In this document: in pieces, positions 1 through 6,839 of the stretch
How positions within the stretch are numbered: the first letter of the stretch is position 1
Layout of the letters: each line of letters opens with the position of its first letter
From: Bacteroidia bacterium
GTDB taxonomy: Bacteria; Bacteroidota; Bacteroidia; NS11-12g; UBA9320
Direction: 5' to 3'
DNA: 9,480 nucleotides
Assembly (NCBI GenBank): GCA_029253325.1
Contig: JAQWZS010000222.1
Coordinates: forward strand, 1-9,480
Translations under genes and position numbers: made by a program
Notes under the pieces: model-generated
What the model saw: the letters and a program-made list of their open reading frames with translations, nothing else
Told to the model about the DNA's origin: nothing
Database searches by the model: none

Positions 1-45
1 TGGCTCTGGACACATAAACGTTGGAAGCGTAAAAGGGAGAATTAA
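1..45 (+). CDS. Lysophospholipid/lipid A acyltransferase, C-terminal end only (partial)
   Basis: Only the last 14 codons and the TAA stop are inside the window. They read WLWTHKRWKRKREN. An aromatic residue, then W-x-H-(K/R)-R-(W/F)-K and a basic tail is how LpxL/HtrB-family acyltransferases usually end; these enzymes add the secondary acyl chains of lipid A at the inner membrane. The call therefore rests on a short but characteristic tail, and the catalytic HX4D motif would lie upstream of the window. The gene ends 31 bases before the methyltransferase start with no terminator between them, so the two are probably cotranscribed. Another protein with a Trp/Arg-rich basic tail cannot be excluded. 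Confidence 0.55.
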   Translation, partial: WLWTHKRWKRKREN

Positions 46-76
46 TTTAAGTAAATTCGCAATTCAACTTAAACTC

Positions 77-796
77 ATGGTAAATAATAAGCTAAAATTC
101 ATTCGTTATGTTAAAAGAAGTTTTCTACGTATCGGAATTCATCGATTTCTACCAGCAAAATTATTGGTCAGACTTGGATACATAAGCTATTTATCTCAAT
201 GGATTAGAAGACATAAAAACATAGGATACACCACATTTCCTTTCAATGGATTCAATTCAAAATTAAGAGAAGGATTATATGAATATTTAATTGATACGCA
301 ATACTTAGATGACGAGATTGATTACCTTGAATTTGGTGTTGCTCAAGGAACTTCATTTAAATGGTGGATAGATCATATTCGTAGCAAAAAAGCCAGATTT
401 AATGGCTTTGATACCTTTACAGGACTTCCAGAAGATTGGGGCCATTTCAAAAAAGGTGATATGACAAGCAATAATGAACAACCAAAAATAGATGATGATA
501 GACATCAGTTTCATCAAGGGTTATTCCAAGTTACCTTACCCCGATTTTTAGAAGACTATACTGGTCTTAGAAGAAAAGTAATTCATCTAGATGCTGATCT
601 ATTTTCATCCACATTATTTGTACTGACCTCATTATCACCTTATCTTAAGCCTGGAGACATCCTGATATTTGATGAGTTTAATGTTCCATTAGATGAATTC
701 AAAGCATTTAAAGTCTGGATAGATTCTTTCTACATCAACTACCAAGTTCTGGGTGAAGCCAATAATTTTTATCAAACTGCTATTCTAATTAAATGA
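77..796 (+). CDS. TylF/MycF-like class I SAM-dependent methyltransferase
   Basis: A 239-residue protein with a Rossmann-type methyltransferase core. Motif I is YLEFGVAQGTSF (residues 83-94). A second acidic strand follows, FNGFDTFTGLPEDW (108-121, D112). HLDADLFSS (170-178) and GDILIFDEFN (193-202, D199/E200) match the metal- and substrate-binding acidic region of TylF/macrocin O-methyltransferase relatives, which methylate sugar hydroxyls. Residues 1-50 are rich in Arg and Lys with hydrophobic stretches, lack a cleavable signal peptide, and could bind the membrane surface (inference). The stop overlaps the next start as ATGA, so translation of the carbonic anhydrase-like gene is probably coupled. 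Sitting next to a probable lipid A acyltransferase, it may modify a surface glycan or lipid, but the substrate cannot be read from the sequence. ATG at 77 is the chosen start. Confidence 0.8.
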   Translation: MVNNKLKFIRYVKRSFLRIGIHRFLPAKLLVRLGYISYLSQWIRRHKNIGYTTFPFNGFNSKLREGLYEYLIDTQYLDDEIDYLEFGVAQGTSFKWWIDHIRSKKARFNGFDTFTGLPEDWGHFKKGDMTSNNEQPKIDDDRHQFHQGLFQVTLPRFLEDYTGLRRKVIHLDADLFSSTLFVLTSLSPYLKPGDILIFDEFNVPLDEFKAFKVWIDSFYINYQVLGEANNFYQTAILIK

Positions 797-1302
797 TGCC
801 ACTTAATGCTGTCGATAAAGGTCTTGGGGTATTTATTGCTCCTTCAGCTATAGTAATTGGTCAAGTAAGCCTTGGTGATGAGGTAAGTATATGGTTTGGT
901 GCTGTACTTCGAGGAGATAGTGATCGAATTTCAATTGGTGCTAGAACGAATATCCAAGATAATGCAGTTATTCATTGTGATCCAGGGCAACCAACTATTA
1001 TTGGGGAAGCATGTATTATTGGACATGGAGCAATAGTGCACGGTGCTAAATTAGCCAACAATGTCCTTATTGGAATGAATGCTACAGTACTCAACGATGC
1101 TAAAATTGGTGAGTTCTCAATTATAGGTGCTAACGCATTGATAACTTCTGGAATGGAAATTCCTCCAAGATCCTTAGTCTTAGGTTCTCCTGCAAAAATT
1201 GTTCGAACCATTACAAAAAAACAGGAAGAAAACATCAAAAAAAATGCAGCAGTATACGTTGAAAAAGCTAAAGAATACATAGACTATTATTCCAAAGCAT
1301 AA
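793..1302 (+). CDS. Gamma-class carbonic anhydrase-like hexapeptide-repeat protein
   Basis: A 169-residue left-handed beta-helix protein with repeated [LIV]-G-x(4) hexapeptides from about residue 18 to 135, followed by a C-terminal alpha helix (about 138-168) as in gamma carbonic anhydrases (Cam/CamH, YrdA, PaaY). The three zinc ligands are present: H61 in VIHCD, H78 in IIGHG and H83 in IVHG, with the family's five-residue spacing between the last two. R40, D42 (RGD) and Q55 also match conserved active-site positions. The acidic proton-shuttle loop of archaeal Cam is absent, as in the short CamH/YrdA branch, so CO2 hydration is possible but not assured. The start overlaps the upstream stop by four bases (ATGA). 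A second ATG follows directly at 796 and could be used instead. The protein should be a cytoplasmic trimer. Confidence 0.88.
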   Translation: MMPLNAVDKGLGVFIAPSAIVIGQVSLGDEVSIWFGAVLRGDSDRISIGARTNIQDNAVIHCDPGQPTIIGEACIIGHGAIVHGAKLANNVLIGMNATVLNDAKIGEFSIIGANALITSGMEIPPRSLVLGSPAKIVRTITKKQEENIKKNAAVYVEKAKEYIDYYSKA

Positions 1303-1373
1303 TTCTCATTCGTTCGATTAGAAATATCTATAATGAAATTCAAAATCTAGATAAACATCCAAGAATCTAATCT

Positions 1374-1381
1374 TATCTTTG
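1374..1381 (+). promoter_or_regulatory. Bacteroidota -7 promoter element for the peroxiredoxin gene
   Basis: TATCTTTG matches the phylum's TAnnTTTG -7 element exactly and ends 27 bases before the ATG at 1409. No TTG-type -33 element stands at the usual distance. An ATCTAGAT palindrome (1345-1352) lies there instead. Confidence 0.7.
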
Positions 1382-1408
1382 TGGCATAATTATAAAAAAA
1401 TCAAAATT

Positions 1409-2041
1409 ATGTCAGTACTTGTAGGAAGAAAAGCTCCCCATTTTAGTGCAGGAGCGGTTATTAATGGAGAAGAAATTGTAGAAAATTTCTCACTAGATCA
1501 ATATGAAGGTAACAACTATGTGGTCCTTTTCTTTTATCCCAAAGATTTCACATTTGTATGTCCAACTGAATTACATGCTTTTCAAGCTAAATTAAATGAG
1601 TTTGAAGATCGGGGATGTAAGGTGGTTGCTTGCTCAACTGATACTGTTGAAAGTCACTGGGGTTGGTTACAAGTTGCAAAAGAAAATGGTGGTATAGAGG
1701 GTGTAAATTATCCTCTCATAGCTGACACAACAAAAACAATAACAACAAACTATGGTATTCTCTTTGGCGATTATGACTATAATGAGAATAATGAATTAAC
1801 AGCAAACGGTCCAATGATTGCTTACAGAGGCCTTTTCCTAATCGATAAAAATGGTATAGTTAGACATCAACTAGTCAATGATTTACCTCTTGGAAGAAAT
1901 GTTGATGAGGCAATAAGAGTATTAGATACTCTAATACATCACGAAACACATGGCGAAGTATGTCCAGCAAACTGGGAAAAAGGGAAAGAAGCATTATCTG
2001 AAAGCTTTGATAGTGTTGCAAATTATTTAGCTAACAACTAA
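1409..2041 (+). CDS. Typical 2-Cys peroxiredoxin (AhpC/Prx1 type)
   Basis: A 210-residue thiol peroxidase that reduces hydrogen peroxide and organic hydroperoxides in the cytoplasm. The peroxidatic cysteine is C51 in FTFVCPTE (47-54), and T48 and P44 belong to the conserved PxxxTxxC active site. The resolving cysteine is C185 in GEVCPANW near the C-terminus, the arrangement of typical 2-Cys enzymes that form intersubunit disulfides. No separate AhpF-type reductase is visible, but a thioredoxin-fold gene lies convergently just downstream and is a plausible reductant (inference). I chose ATG 1409 over the in-frame TTG at 1379 because that TTG lies inside the TATCTTTG promoter box and the added residues (WHNYKKIKI) do not look like family sequence. 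The gene has its own promoter and ends at a strong terminator, so it is probably a single-gene transcript. Confidence 0.93.
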   Translation: MSVLVGRKAPHFSAGAVINGEEIVENFSLDQYEGNNYVVLFFYPKDFTFVCPTELHAFQAKLNEFEDRGCKVVACSTDTVESHWGWLQVAKENGGIEGVNYPLIADTTKTITTNYGILFGDYDYNENNELTANGPMIAYRGLFLIDKNGIVRHQLVNDLPLGRNVDEAIRVLDTLIHHETHGEVCPANWEKGKEALSESFDSVANYLANN

Positions 2042-2054
2042 GATATTAATTACC

Positions 2055-2085
2055 AAAAAAGGCGGTCGATGACCGCCTTTTTTTT
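2055..2085. terminator. Bidirectional intrinsic terminator
   Basis: A perfect 7-bp G+C-rich stem, GGCGGTC (2061-2067) and GACCGCC (2071-2077), closes a GAT loop. It is flanked by six A on the left (2055-2060) and eight T on the right (2078-2085). Read on either strand it is a hairpin followed by a U-tract, so it can end both the peroxiredoxin transcript and the convergent minus-strand unit, whose last stop codon is at 2100. Confidence 0.92.
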
Positions 2086-2099
2086 GCATTTATTTTAAA

Positions 2100-2342
2100 T
2101 TAAGAAATACTTTTTCTGACTTTAATAGCATATGCTCTTAATGCTGACTTTATATCTGAATTATTTTCTGCAACATATTCTTGAACAAATATTGCAGCAA
2201 GTACATGGGTTAATTGTTCTCCTTCGTCTTCACCTTCAATCAAAGTTGGTGGAGTCGAATCATTGTAAAGTGCTTCTTCGGCTGCTCGCAATTCATCCAT
2301 TGATAAACGCTCAGCCAATTTTTTAATCACCCCAATCTTCAT
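2100..2342 (-). CDS. Small conserved Bacteroidota protein (resembles DUF6952)
   Basis: An 80-residue acidic protein with no signal peptide, membrane segment or cysteine. It has an MK-x-x-VIKKLAERL N-terminal helix, an acidic central stretch LIEGEDEGEQLTHVLAAIF (34-52) and a basic C-terminal helix ALRAYAIKVRKSI. From memory, this pattern (MK..VI..L, an acidic middle with GE.L...., a C-terminal R-K-SI) matches DUF6952, an uncharacterised Bacteroidota family found beside thioredoxin and peroxiredoxin genes. I have not checked the assignment. Its ATG overlaps the thioredoxin stop (ATGA), so translation is probably coupled and the two proteins are made together. It may assist or regulate the thioredoxin (inference from context only). 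Its function is unknown. Confidence 0.72.
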   Translation of the reverse strand: MKIGVIKKLAERLSMDELRAAEEALYNDSTPPTLIEGEDEGEQLTHVLAAIFVQEYVAENNSDIKSALRAYAIKVRKSIS

Positions 2343-2656
2343 GCTATTAAATTTAACATTTCAACTAATTTATCCTCTTTGCTAGTTGCAACACCTTCAA
2401 CGAGCTCACCATTTTTAAACACAGCAAAAAAAGGAAGATTATCAACCCCTCCTAATCTTCGAGCGACTGGATTATCCTCAGCATTCACATCTAAAAATGT
2501 AATTCCAGAAAACCGTTCATCATTAGACAAACGTTTATATTTAGGCGAAAACAACTTGCAACTTCCACACCAATTAGCAAAATATTTTACCACAACTTTA
2601 TCATTAGATGAAAGCGTATCATTAAAATCTTGATCGACACATTTTAAAACTGACAT
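2339..2656 (-). CDS. Thioredoxin-family protein with a WCGSC active site
   Basis: A 105-residue single-domain thioredoxin fold. VVVKYFANWCGSCK (21-34) carries the redox-active C30-G-S-C33, and cis-proline P75 lies in NLPFFAVF. Two departures from classical thioredoxin are visible. The active site is WCGSC rather than WCGPC. The position of the buried Asp that tunes the resolving cysteine (D26 in E. coli) is K24 here. ATG 2656 is preferred: the longer frame from TTG 2692 contains the promoter in its first codons, and its hydrophobic MLNIVFAFYLCI lead is then a false signal. With the start at 2656 the protein is cytoplasmic. It is the first gene of a two-gene unit with the DUF6952-like gene, convergent to a 2-Cys peroxiredoxin it may reduce (inference). 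Confidence 0.88.
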   Translation of the reverse strand: MSVLKCVDQDFNDTLSSNDKVVVKYFANWCGSCKLFSPKYKRLSNDERFSGITFLDVNAEDNPVARRLGGVDNLPFFAVFKNGELVEGVATSKEDKLVEMLNLIA

Positions 2657-2660
2657 GATG

Positions 2661-2689
2661 CAAAGATAAAAAGCAAATACAATGTTCAA
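2661..2689 (-). promoter_or_regulatory. Promoter of the thioredoxin unit, -33 and -7 elements
   Basis: On the minus strand, TTG at 2689-2687 is followed after 18 bases by TATCTTTG at 2668-2661, an exact TAnnTTTG element with normal spacing. Only four bases separate the -7 box from ATG 2656, so transcription should begin at or next to the start codon. A leaderless mRNA is likely. Confidence 0.75.
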
Positions 2690-2741
2690 CAATATGAAAA
2701 TTGATTTAGTTATAGAGAAGTATTATAGTCCTTCGAATATT

Positions 2742-2749
2742 TAAATTTG
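2742..2749 (+). promoter_or_regulatory. Bacteroidota -7 promoter element for the cyclophilin lipoprotein gene
   Basis: TAAATTTG matches TAnnTTTG and ends six bases before ATG 2756. No TTG-type -33 element is seen at the expected spacing. It lies about 50 bases from the divergent thioredoxin start region, so the two promoters sit back to back. Confidence 0.65.
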
Positions 2750-2755
2750 CAGCTC

Positions 2756-4357
2756 ATGAAGTACTATTTTTTGATTATACTATTTATTGTTGGATGCTCT
2801 AGAACAGATAAGACATCAAAAAATAAATTTTCAGATAATGGATTGATTAAAATTTATGAATTACAAGATAGAAGAAATACTCCTGCATTACTCCCCTTTT
2901 TAAAAGCTAAAAAAGAAGAACACCGTGTAGCAGCAGCAATGGCATTTGCCAGCATTCAAGACACATTAGCTATTCCATATTTAAATCAGATGCTACAAAT
3001 AGATCAAGATCCAATGCCTAGAAGAGCTGCTGCATTTGCTCTGGGACAAATTGGTCATTCATCTGCTCTACCTTTGCTTAAATCCGCATTCGATGGAGAA
3101 CTATTTAATGAGAATAGAAGGTATGTTATTGAAGCTATTGGAAAATGTGGCGATTCAAATACACTAGCATTATTTGAGAACACCAATTATAGAGATAGTT
3201 CTATTCGTTTAGGTTGGATATATGGAGCATTAAGGTTAAGTCAAAAAGGACATTATTCAAATCAAATTAATGACCGTGTCATTCAACTGCTTAGTGATCC
3301 TTATGAATCGATTGCCACTATTGCTGGGGCATATGCTCATCGATTAGTAACCACAAATCAACATGAAATTTCACTAGATTCATTGATTAGCTTAACCCCA
3401 TATCCTGCGATAAAGAAACAACTCATCTCCATTAACGACAAACCCGCGAAACAACAATTCAATTCAAAATGGTTTTCTGAATATCAATTAAAAGGGGCTT
3501 ATCCTAGAGCGGAAATGATAAAACATATCAAAAGTGGGGATGTCAAAGAATTTCTTAGAGGTAAAATATTAAATGATTCGGTTCATTACACAATAAAAAA
3601 TGAAGCATTTTTAAAGTACTGTGAGTTTTACCCCTTTGATAAATGGGAAATGGTATCTCTTGTACTAAAGGATTCAAATATGTCTTTACAAAGTTTGGCA
3701 GCATACGAGATCTTAAAAATAAATGATAGTGAAAACATAATTGTAGATATGCGAGCTGAACTCTTGAATTTATGTCAAGAGGCCATTGAAAAATTAGAAA
3801 TTCCTAGACAAGCTGAAACATTCATTGACTTAAATAAGGCCATTGCAAAACTCAGTGGAAAAAAGACAGAACCATTTAAAACCCAATATAATCATCCCAT
3901 TGATTGGGAATTTGTGAGAACAATTCCATCCGATCAAAGAGTTAAGATTGAAACAAACAAAGGAAGTATTACCCTTGAATTGTTTGTTGATAATGCTCCT
4001 GGAACAGTATCCAACTTCATAAAATTAATGAATGAAGGCTATTATGATAATAAATATTTTCATCGCGTAGTGCCACAATTTGTTATACAAGGAGGATGTC
4101 CTAGAGGTGATGGATGGGGCAGTCTAAACTGGACTCAACGAAGTGAGTTTAGTCACTACTCAGGTTTCGAAACTGGAACTATAGGTATTGCCTCTGCGGG
4201 CAAAGACACAGAAGGTGTTCAATTTTTTATAACTCATTGCCCCACTCCTTTTCTAGACGGCAGATATACTGCTTTCGGACGGGTAACAGAAGGCATGAAT
4301 GTTGTTCAGCAGATTCGTATCGGTGATGTTATTACTTCCATTCATGACATTCAATGA
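2756..4357 (+). CDS. Lipoprotein with HEAT-like repeats and a C-terminal cyclophilin-type peptidyl-prolyl isomerase
   Basis: A 533-residue protein in three parts. Residues 1-14 are a lipoprotein signal with lipobox IVGC, so C14 is the predicted lipidation site and the protein should be anchored in the envelope. Residues from about 40 to 150, and less clearly to about 350, are alpha-helical HEAT-like repeats (RVAAAMAFASI, RRAAAFALGQIG), a protein-binding scaffold. Residues 395-533 are a cyclophilin domain: FHRVVPQFVIQGG supplies the counterparts of CypA R55, F60 and Q63 (R437, F442, Q445), and GVQFFIT those of Q111 and F113 (Q489, F491). CypA W121 is F499 and H126 is Y504; F at the former is common in bacterial enzymes. 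The core catalytic arginine is intact, so isomerase activity is expected. ATG 2756 is chosen because TTG 2747 lies inside the promoter box. It probably helps fold exported or outer-membrane proteins (inference). Confidence 0.88.
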   Translation: MKYYFLIILFIVGCSRTDKTSKNKFSDNGLIKIYELQDRRNTPALLPFLKAKKEEHRVAAAMAFASIQDTLAIPYLNQMLQIDQDPMPRRAAAFALGQIGHSSALPLLKSAFDGELFNENRRYVIEAIGKCGDSNTLALFENTNYRDSSIRLGWIYGALRLSQKGHYSNQINDRVIQLLSDPYESIATIAGAYAHRLVTTNQHEISLDSLISLTPYPAIKKQLISINDKPAKQQFNSKWFSEYQLKGAYPRAEMIKHIKSGDVKEFLRGKILNDSVHYTIKNEAFLKYCEFYPFDKWEMVSLVLKDSNMSLQSLAAYEILKINDSENIIVDMRAELLNLCQEAIEKLEIPRQAETFIDLNKAIAKLSGKKTEPFKTQYNHPIDWEFVRTIPSDQRVKIETNKGSITLELFVDNAPGTVSNFIKLMNEGYYDNKYFHRVVPQFVIQGGCPRGDGWGSLNWTQRSEFSHYSGFETGTIGIASAGKDTEGVQFFITHCPTPFLDGRYTAFGRVTEGMNVVQQIRIGDVITSIHDIQ

Positions 4358-4388
4358 GTAAATATGAAAACTCAAATCTAATACCTCG

Positions 4389-4396
4389 AACATTTG
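4389..4396 (+). promoter_or_regulatory. Possible weak -7 element before the ABC exporter operon
   Basis: AACATTTG differs from TAnnTTTG only at the first base and ends 12 bases before ATG 4409, a position like that of the exact boxes elsewhere in the window. No -33 element is seen. The alternative is read-through from the lipoprotein gene, which has no terminator and ends only 51 bases upstream. Confidence 0.3.
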
Positions 4397-4408
4397 TTAT
4401 TTAATTGC

Positions 4409-5617
4409 ATGATACTAAAGCTTGCATGGAGAAATATTTTTAGGAATAAACGTAGAAGTATTATCACAGTCTCCTCGATTGTATTTGCTGTTGTCTTTGC
4501 TGTTACAATGCGAAGCCTACAACACGGTGCATATGACAATATGCTCAAGAACATCGTTGGAAATTATCTAGGATACGTCCAAGTGCACTTTAAAGGTTTT
4601 TGGAATGAAAAAACAATAGATAACAGTTTTTATATAGAAGATTTAGATTCCTTAAAAAACGATCCTACCGTAACTTTTATAAATCCAAGAATAGAGGGAT
4701 TTGCCCTTGCATCTCACAAAAAAGAATCTAAGCCTGTAGTTATTCTTGGTTTAGATGCAAAAATGGAAAACCAAAATACACCAATTAAAGAGAGCTTAAT
4801 AAATGGTGAATTTTTATCGGATAATAGCGATGGTATTTTAATAGGAAAAGGACTTCAAAAAATCATGAATGTCCAAATGGGTGACTCACTTGTTTTTCTT
4901 AGCCAGGGATATCAAGGTTCTATCGCTTCTGGAATTTACCCAATCAATGGAATCGTTGACTTAAAAACTCCTGATCTCAATAGGAGAACTGTGATTATGA
5001 ACTTAAATAGAGCTCAGGATTTTTTTGGGATAAACCACATGGCAACTAGTGCTATTATAGGACCCAAAATTGATGAATGGGAAAAAACAGAAAAAAGCAT
5101 CAAAGAACAATTAGATAGTTCACAATTTGAAGTAATGAACTGGCAACAAATGTTACCCGAACTCAAACAACTTATTGATGTTGATCGAGCAGGAGGAACA
5201 TTTGTATTAATCATCTTATATAGTATTCTAACATTCAGTCTCTTTGGCACAGTCCTTATGTTAGCTGAGGAACGAAATTTTGAATTTGGAGTACTCGTTG
5301 CCATTGGAATGAGAAAGTCAATGATTATTCGTGTTGCAATTTTGGAAACACTAATAATGGCTCTTGTAGGAGTGATTTTGGGTTTATTATTAGTCATTCC
5401 AATTGTTACTTATTTTCATTTTTACCCTATCAACTTGAGTGGCCAAATGCAGGAAGTAGTGGAACAATTCGGATTTGAAGCCATTATACCAACCTCACTT
5501 GATCCGAGTATCAGTCTAACTCAAACTTTCATTGTCTTTATGATTACCATTTTAGTTAATCTGTATACTATTATTAAAATTAAAAATATCCAGCCATCTA
5601 AAGCAATGCGAGCATGA
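4409..5617 (+). CDS. FtsX-like ABC transporter permease (first subunit, LolC/LolE/MacB superfamily)
   Basis: A 402-residue permease with the four-helix layout of type VII ABC systems. TM1 is at about 18-34, after the N-terminal LAWRNIFRNKRRS coupling helix. A periplasmic domain of about 220 residues follows, then TM2 (262-286), TM3 (308-335) and TM4 (371-392). The cytoplasmic EERNFEFGVLVAIGM (287-301) after TM2 and the QPSKAMR C-terminus are hallmark FtsX-family sequences. The protein should form a heterodimer with the next permease and use the downstream ATPase to extrude or transfer a substrate from the inner-membrane or periplasmic face. The substrate is not evident. ATG 4409 is preferred over the in-frame TTG at 4394 because it starts directly at the conserved MILKLAWRNIFRNK segment. 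The stop overlaps the next gene as ATGA. Confidence 0.9.
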   Translation: MILKLAWRNIFRNKRRSIITVSSIVFAVVFAVTMRSLQHGAYDNMLKNIVGNYLGYVQVHFKGFWNEKTIDNSFYIEDLDSLKNDPTVTFINPRIEGFALASHKKESKPVVILGLDAKMENQNTPIKESLINGEFLSDNSDGILIGKGLQKIMNVQMGDSLVFLSQGYQGSIASGIYPINGIVDLKTPDLNRRTVIMNLNRAQDFFGINHMATSAIIGPKIDEWEKTEKSIKEQLDSSQFEVMNWQQMLPELKQLIDVDRAGGTFVLIILYSILTFSLFGTVLMLAEERNFEFGVLVAIGMRKSMIIRVAILETLIMALVGVILGLLLVIPIVTYFHFYPINLSGQMQEVVEQFGFEAIIPTSLDPSISLTQTFIVFMITILVNLYTIIKIKNIQPSKAMRA

Positions 5618-6831
5618 TAATAAAAATTGCATTTAAAAATATTTGGAGAAATAGCCTTAGGAGTTGGACTGTAATTATTGCCATTACTTTAGGAATTTTT
5701 GGTGGTTTAGCTGTTATAAGTACAGCCACTGGACTAAGTAAAATGAGACAGAATAATGCCATAGATACCTATATAAGTCACATTCAAATACACGATACAA
5801 ATTACCTTCAATATGCCAGAATAAATGATACAATTTTTCAAAAAGAAGAATTGATTTCGTTCATCAAATCATCAAAATTTACATCTGGTATAAGCTCTCG
5901 AATTAAAACTGAAAGTTTTATTCAAAGTGCTGGTGGAACGAGCGGAGTTATTCTCAATGGGATTATTCCTTACAATGAAAAAAATGTAACTGGTATTTAT
6001 AAAAAATTAGATCAAGGGAACTATCTTAAGAATTACAAAAGAAAACCACCCATTATAATCAGCCAAATACTATCCACTAAACTCAATGCCAAAATAAATA
6101 CAACCATACAATGCACTTTTTTAAATGCACAAGGTGAATCCTCAGTTTGTCTGTTTAAGGTTGTAGACATTTATAATACAAATAATTCACTTTATGATGA
6201 GGTTAATGCCTTTGTAAAAATGGAGGATCTTAGAGAATATACTCAACTTTCAGGCATCCATGAAATTGTTATAAAACTAGAGAATGAATTTAATGTTGAG
6301 TCATTTAGATCAAAATTAATTCAACAATTCCCAAATCATCAGATTGATAGCTGGCGAGGAATAGCTCCTGAATTAGGATATGCAGACAAAATGATGAATT
6401 TGATTTTAATTATATTCTTGATTATAATCATGCTTGCTCTTGCATTTGGAATCATCAATACCATGTTAATGGCTGTTCTTGAGAGAAAGAAAGAACTAGG
6501 CATGTTGTTATCCATTGGGATGAATAAAAGAAAAGTTTTTTGGATGATTATTTGGGAATCTATTTTTTTAGCACTTATATCAGGACCACTTGGACTTCTT
6601 AGTTCCTATCTAGCTATCACCACATTTGCGAACCACGGAATTGATTTATCTTTCGCTGCTACGGGGCTAAAGAGCGTTGGAATAGAAAGCACAATTTATC
6701 CATATGTTGAAAATAGGTTTTACTATATAATTAGTTTTTTAGTAATTCTTACAGCAATACTATCTTCCATATACCCTGCTATGAGAGCACTTAAGCTAAA
6801 CCCGTCAGAAACTTTAAGAACTTCAAACTAA
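5614..6831 (+). CDS. FtsX-like ABC transporter permease (second subunit)
   Basis: A 405-residue partner permease of the same architecture. The KIAFKNIWRNSLRS coupling helix precedes TM1 (18-38). The soluble periplasmic domain covers about 40-258. TM2 (262-285), TM3 (309-333) and TM4 (370-392) follow, with the cytoplasmic motif ERKKELGMLLSIGM (290-303) and the C-terminal LKLNPSETLR. It is clearly homologous to the preceding permease but divergent across the periplasmic domain, as in asymmetric pairs such as LolC/LolE. Its start lies in the previous gene's stop (ATGA), and its stop is eight bases before the ATPase start, so all three are one operon. No periplasmic adaptor (membrane fusion) gene or TolC-type gene is in the window, which argues against a canonical MacAB-TolC pump. 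The substrate is unknown. Confidence 0.9.
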   Translation: MIIKIAFKNIWRNSLRSWTVIIAITLGIFGGLAVISTATGLSKMRQNNAIDTYISHIQIHDTNYLQYARINDTIFQKEELISFIKSSKFTSGISSRIKTESFIQSAGGTSGVILNGIIPYNEKNVTGIYKKLDQGNYLKNYKRKPPIIISQILSTKLNAKINTTIQCTFLNAQGESSVCLFKVVDIYNTNNSLYDEVNAFVKMEDLREYTQLSGIHEIVIKLENEFNVESFRSKLIQQFPNHQIDSWRGIAPELGYADKMMNLILIIFLIIIMLALAFGIINTMLMAVLERKKELGMLLSIGMNKRKVFWMIIWESIFLALISGPLGLLSSYLAITTFANHGIDLSFAATGLKSVGIESTIYPYVENRFYYIISFLVILTAILSSIYPAMRALKLNPSETLRTSN

Positions 6832-6839
6832 TAAATTCA

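Noticed and set aside
52..59. TAAATTCG as a promoter box for the methyltransferase gene
   Set aside because: It has one mismatch in the conserved TTTG, and the gene sits 31 bases after the upstream stop with no terminator, so cotranscription explains it equally well.
972..1280. Long open frame on the minus strand inside the gamma carbonic anhydrase-like gene
   Set aside because: It lies wholly within a gene with clear catalytic motifs, has no recognisable family features, and is a shadow of the repetitive beta-helix coding sequence.
2657..2692. N-terminal hydrophobic leader (MLNIVFAFYLCI) making the thioredoxin look membrane-anchored or exported
   Set aside because: These codons contain the complete -33/-7 promoter and begin at TTG, so they are probably not transcribed as part of the mRNA.
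5014..5397. 127-codon minus-strand frame inside the first permease gene
   Set aside because: It is antisense to a well-supported FtsX-like permease and its composition reflects the reverse complement of membrane-helix codons.
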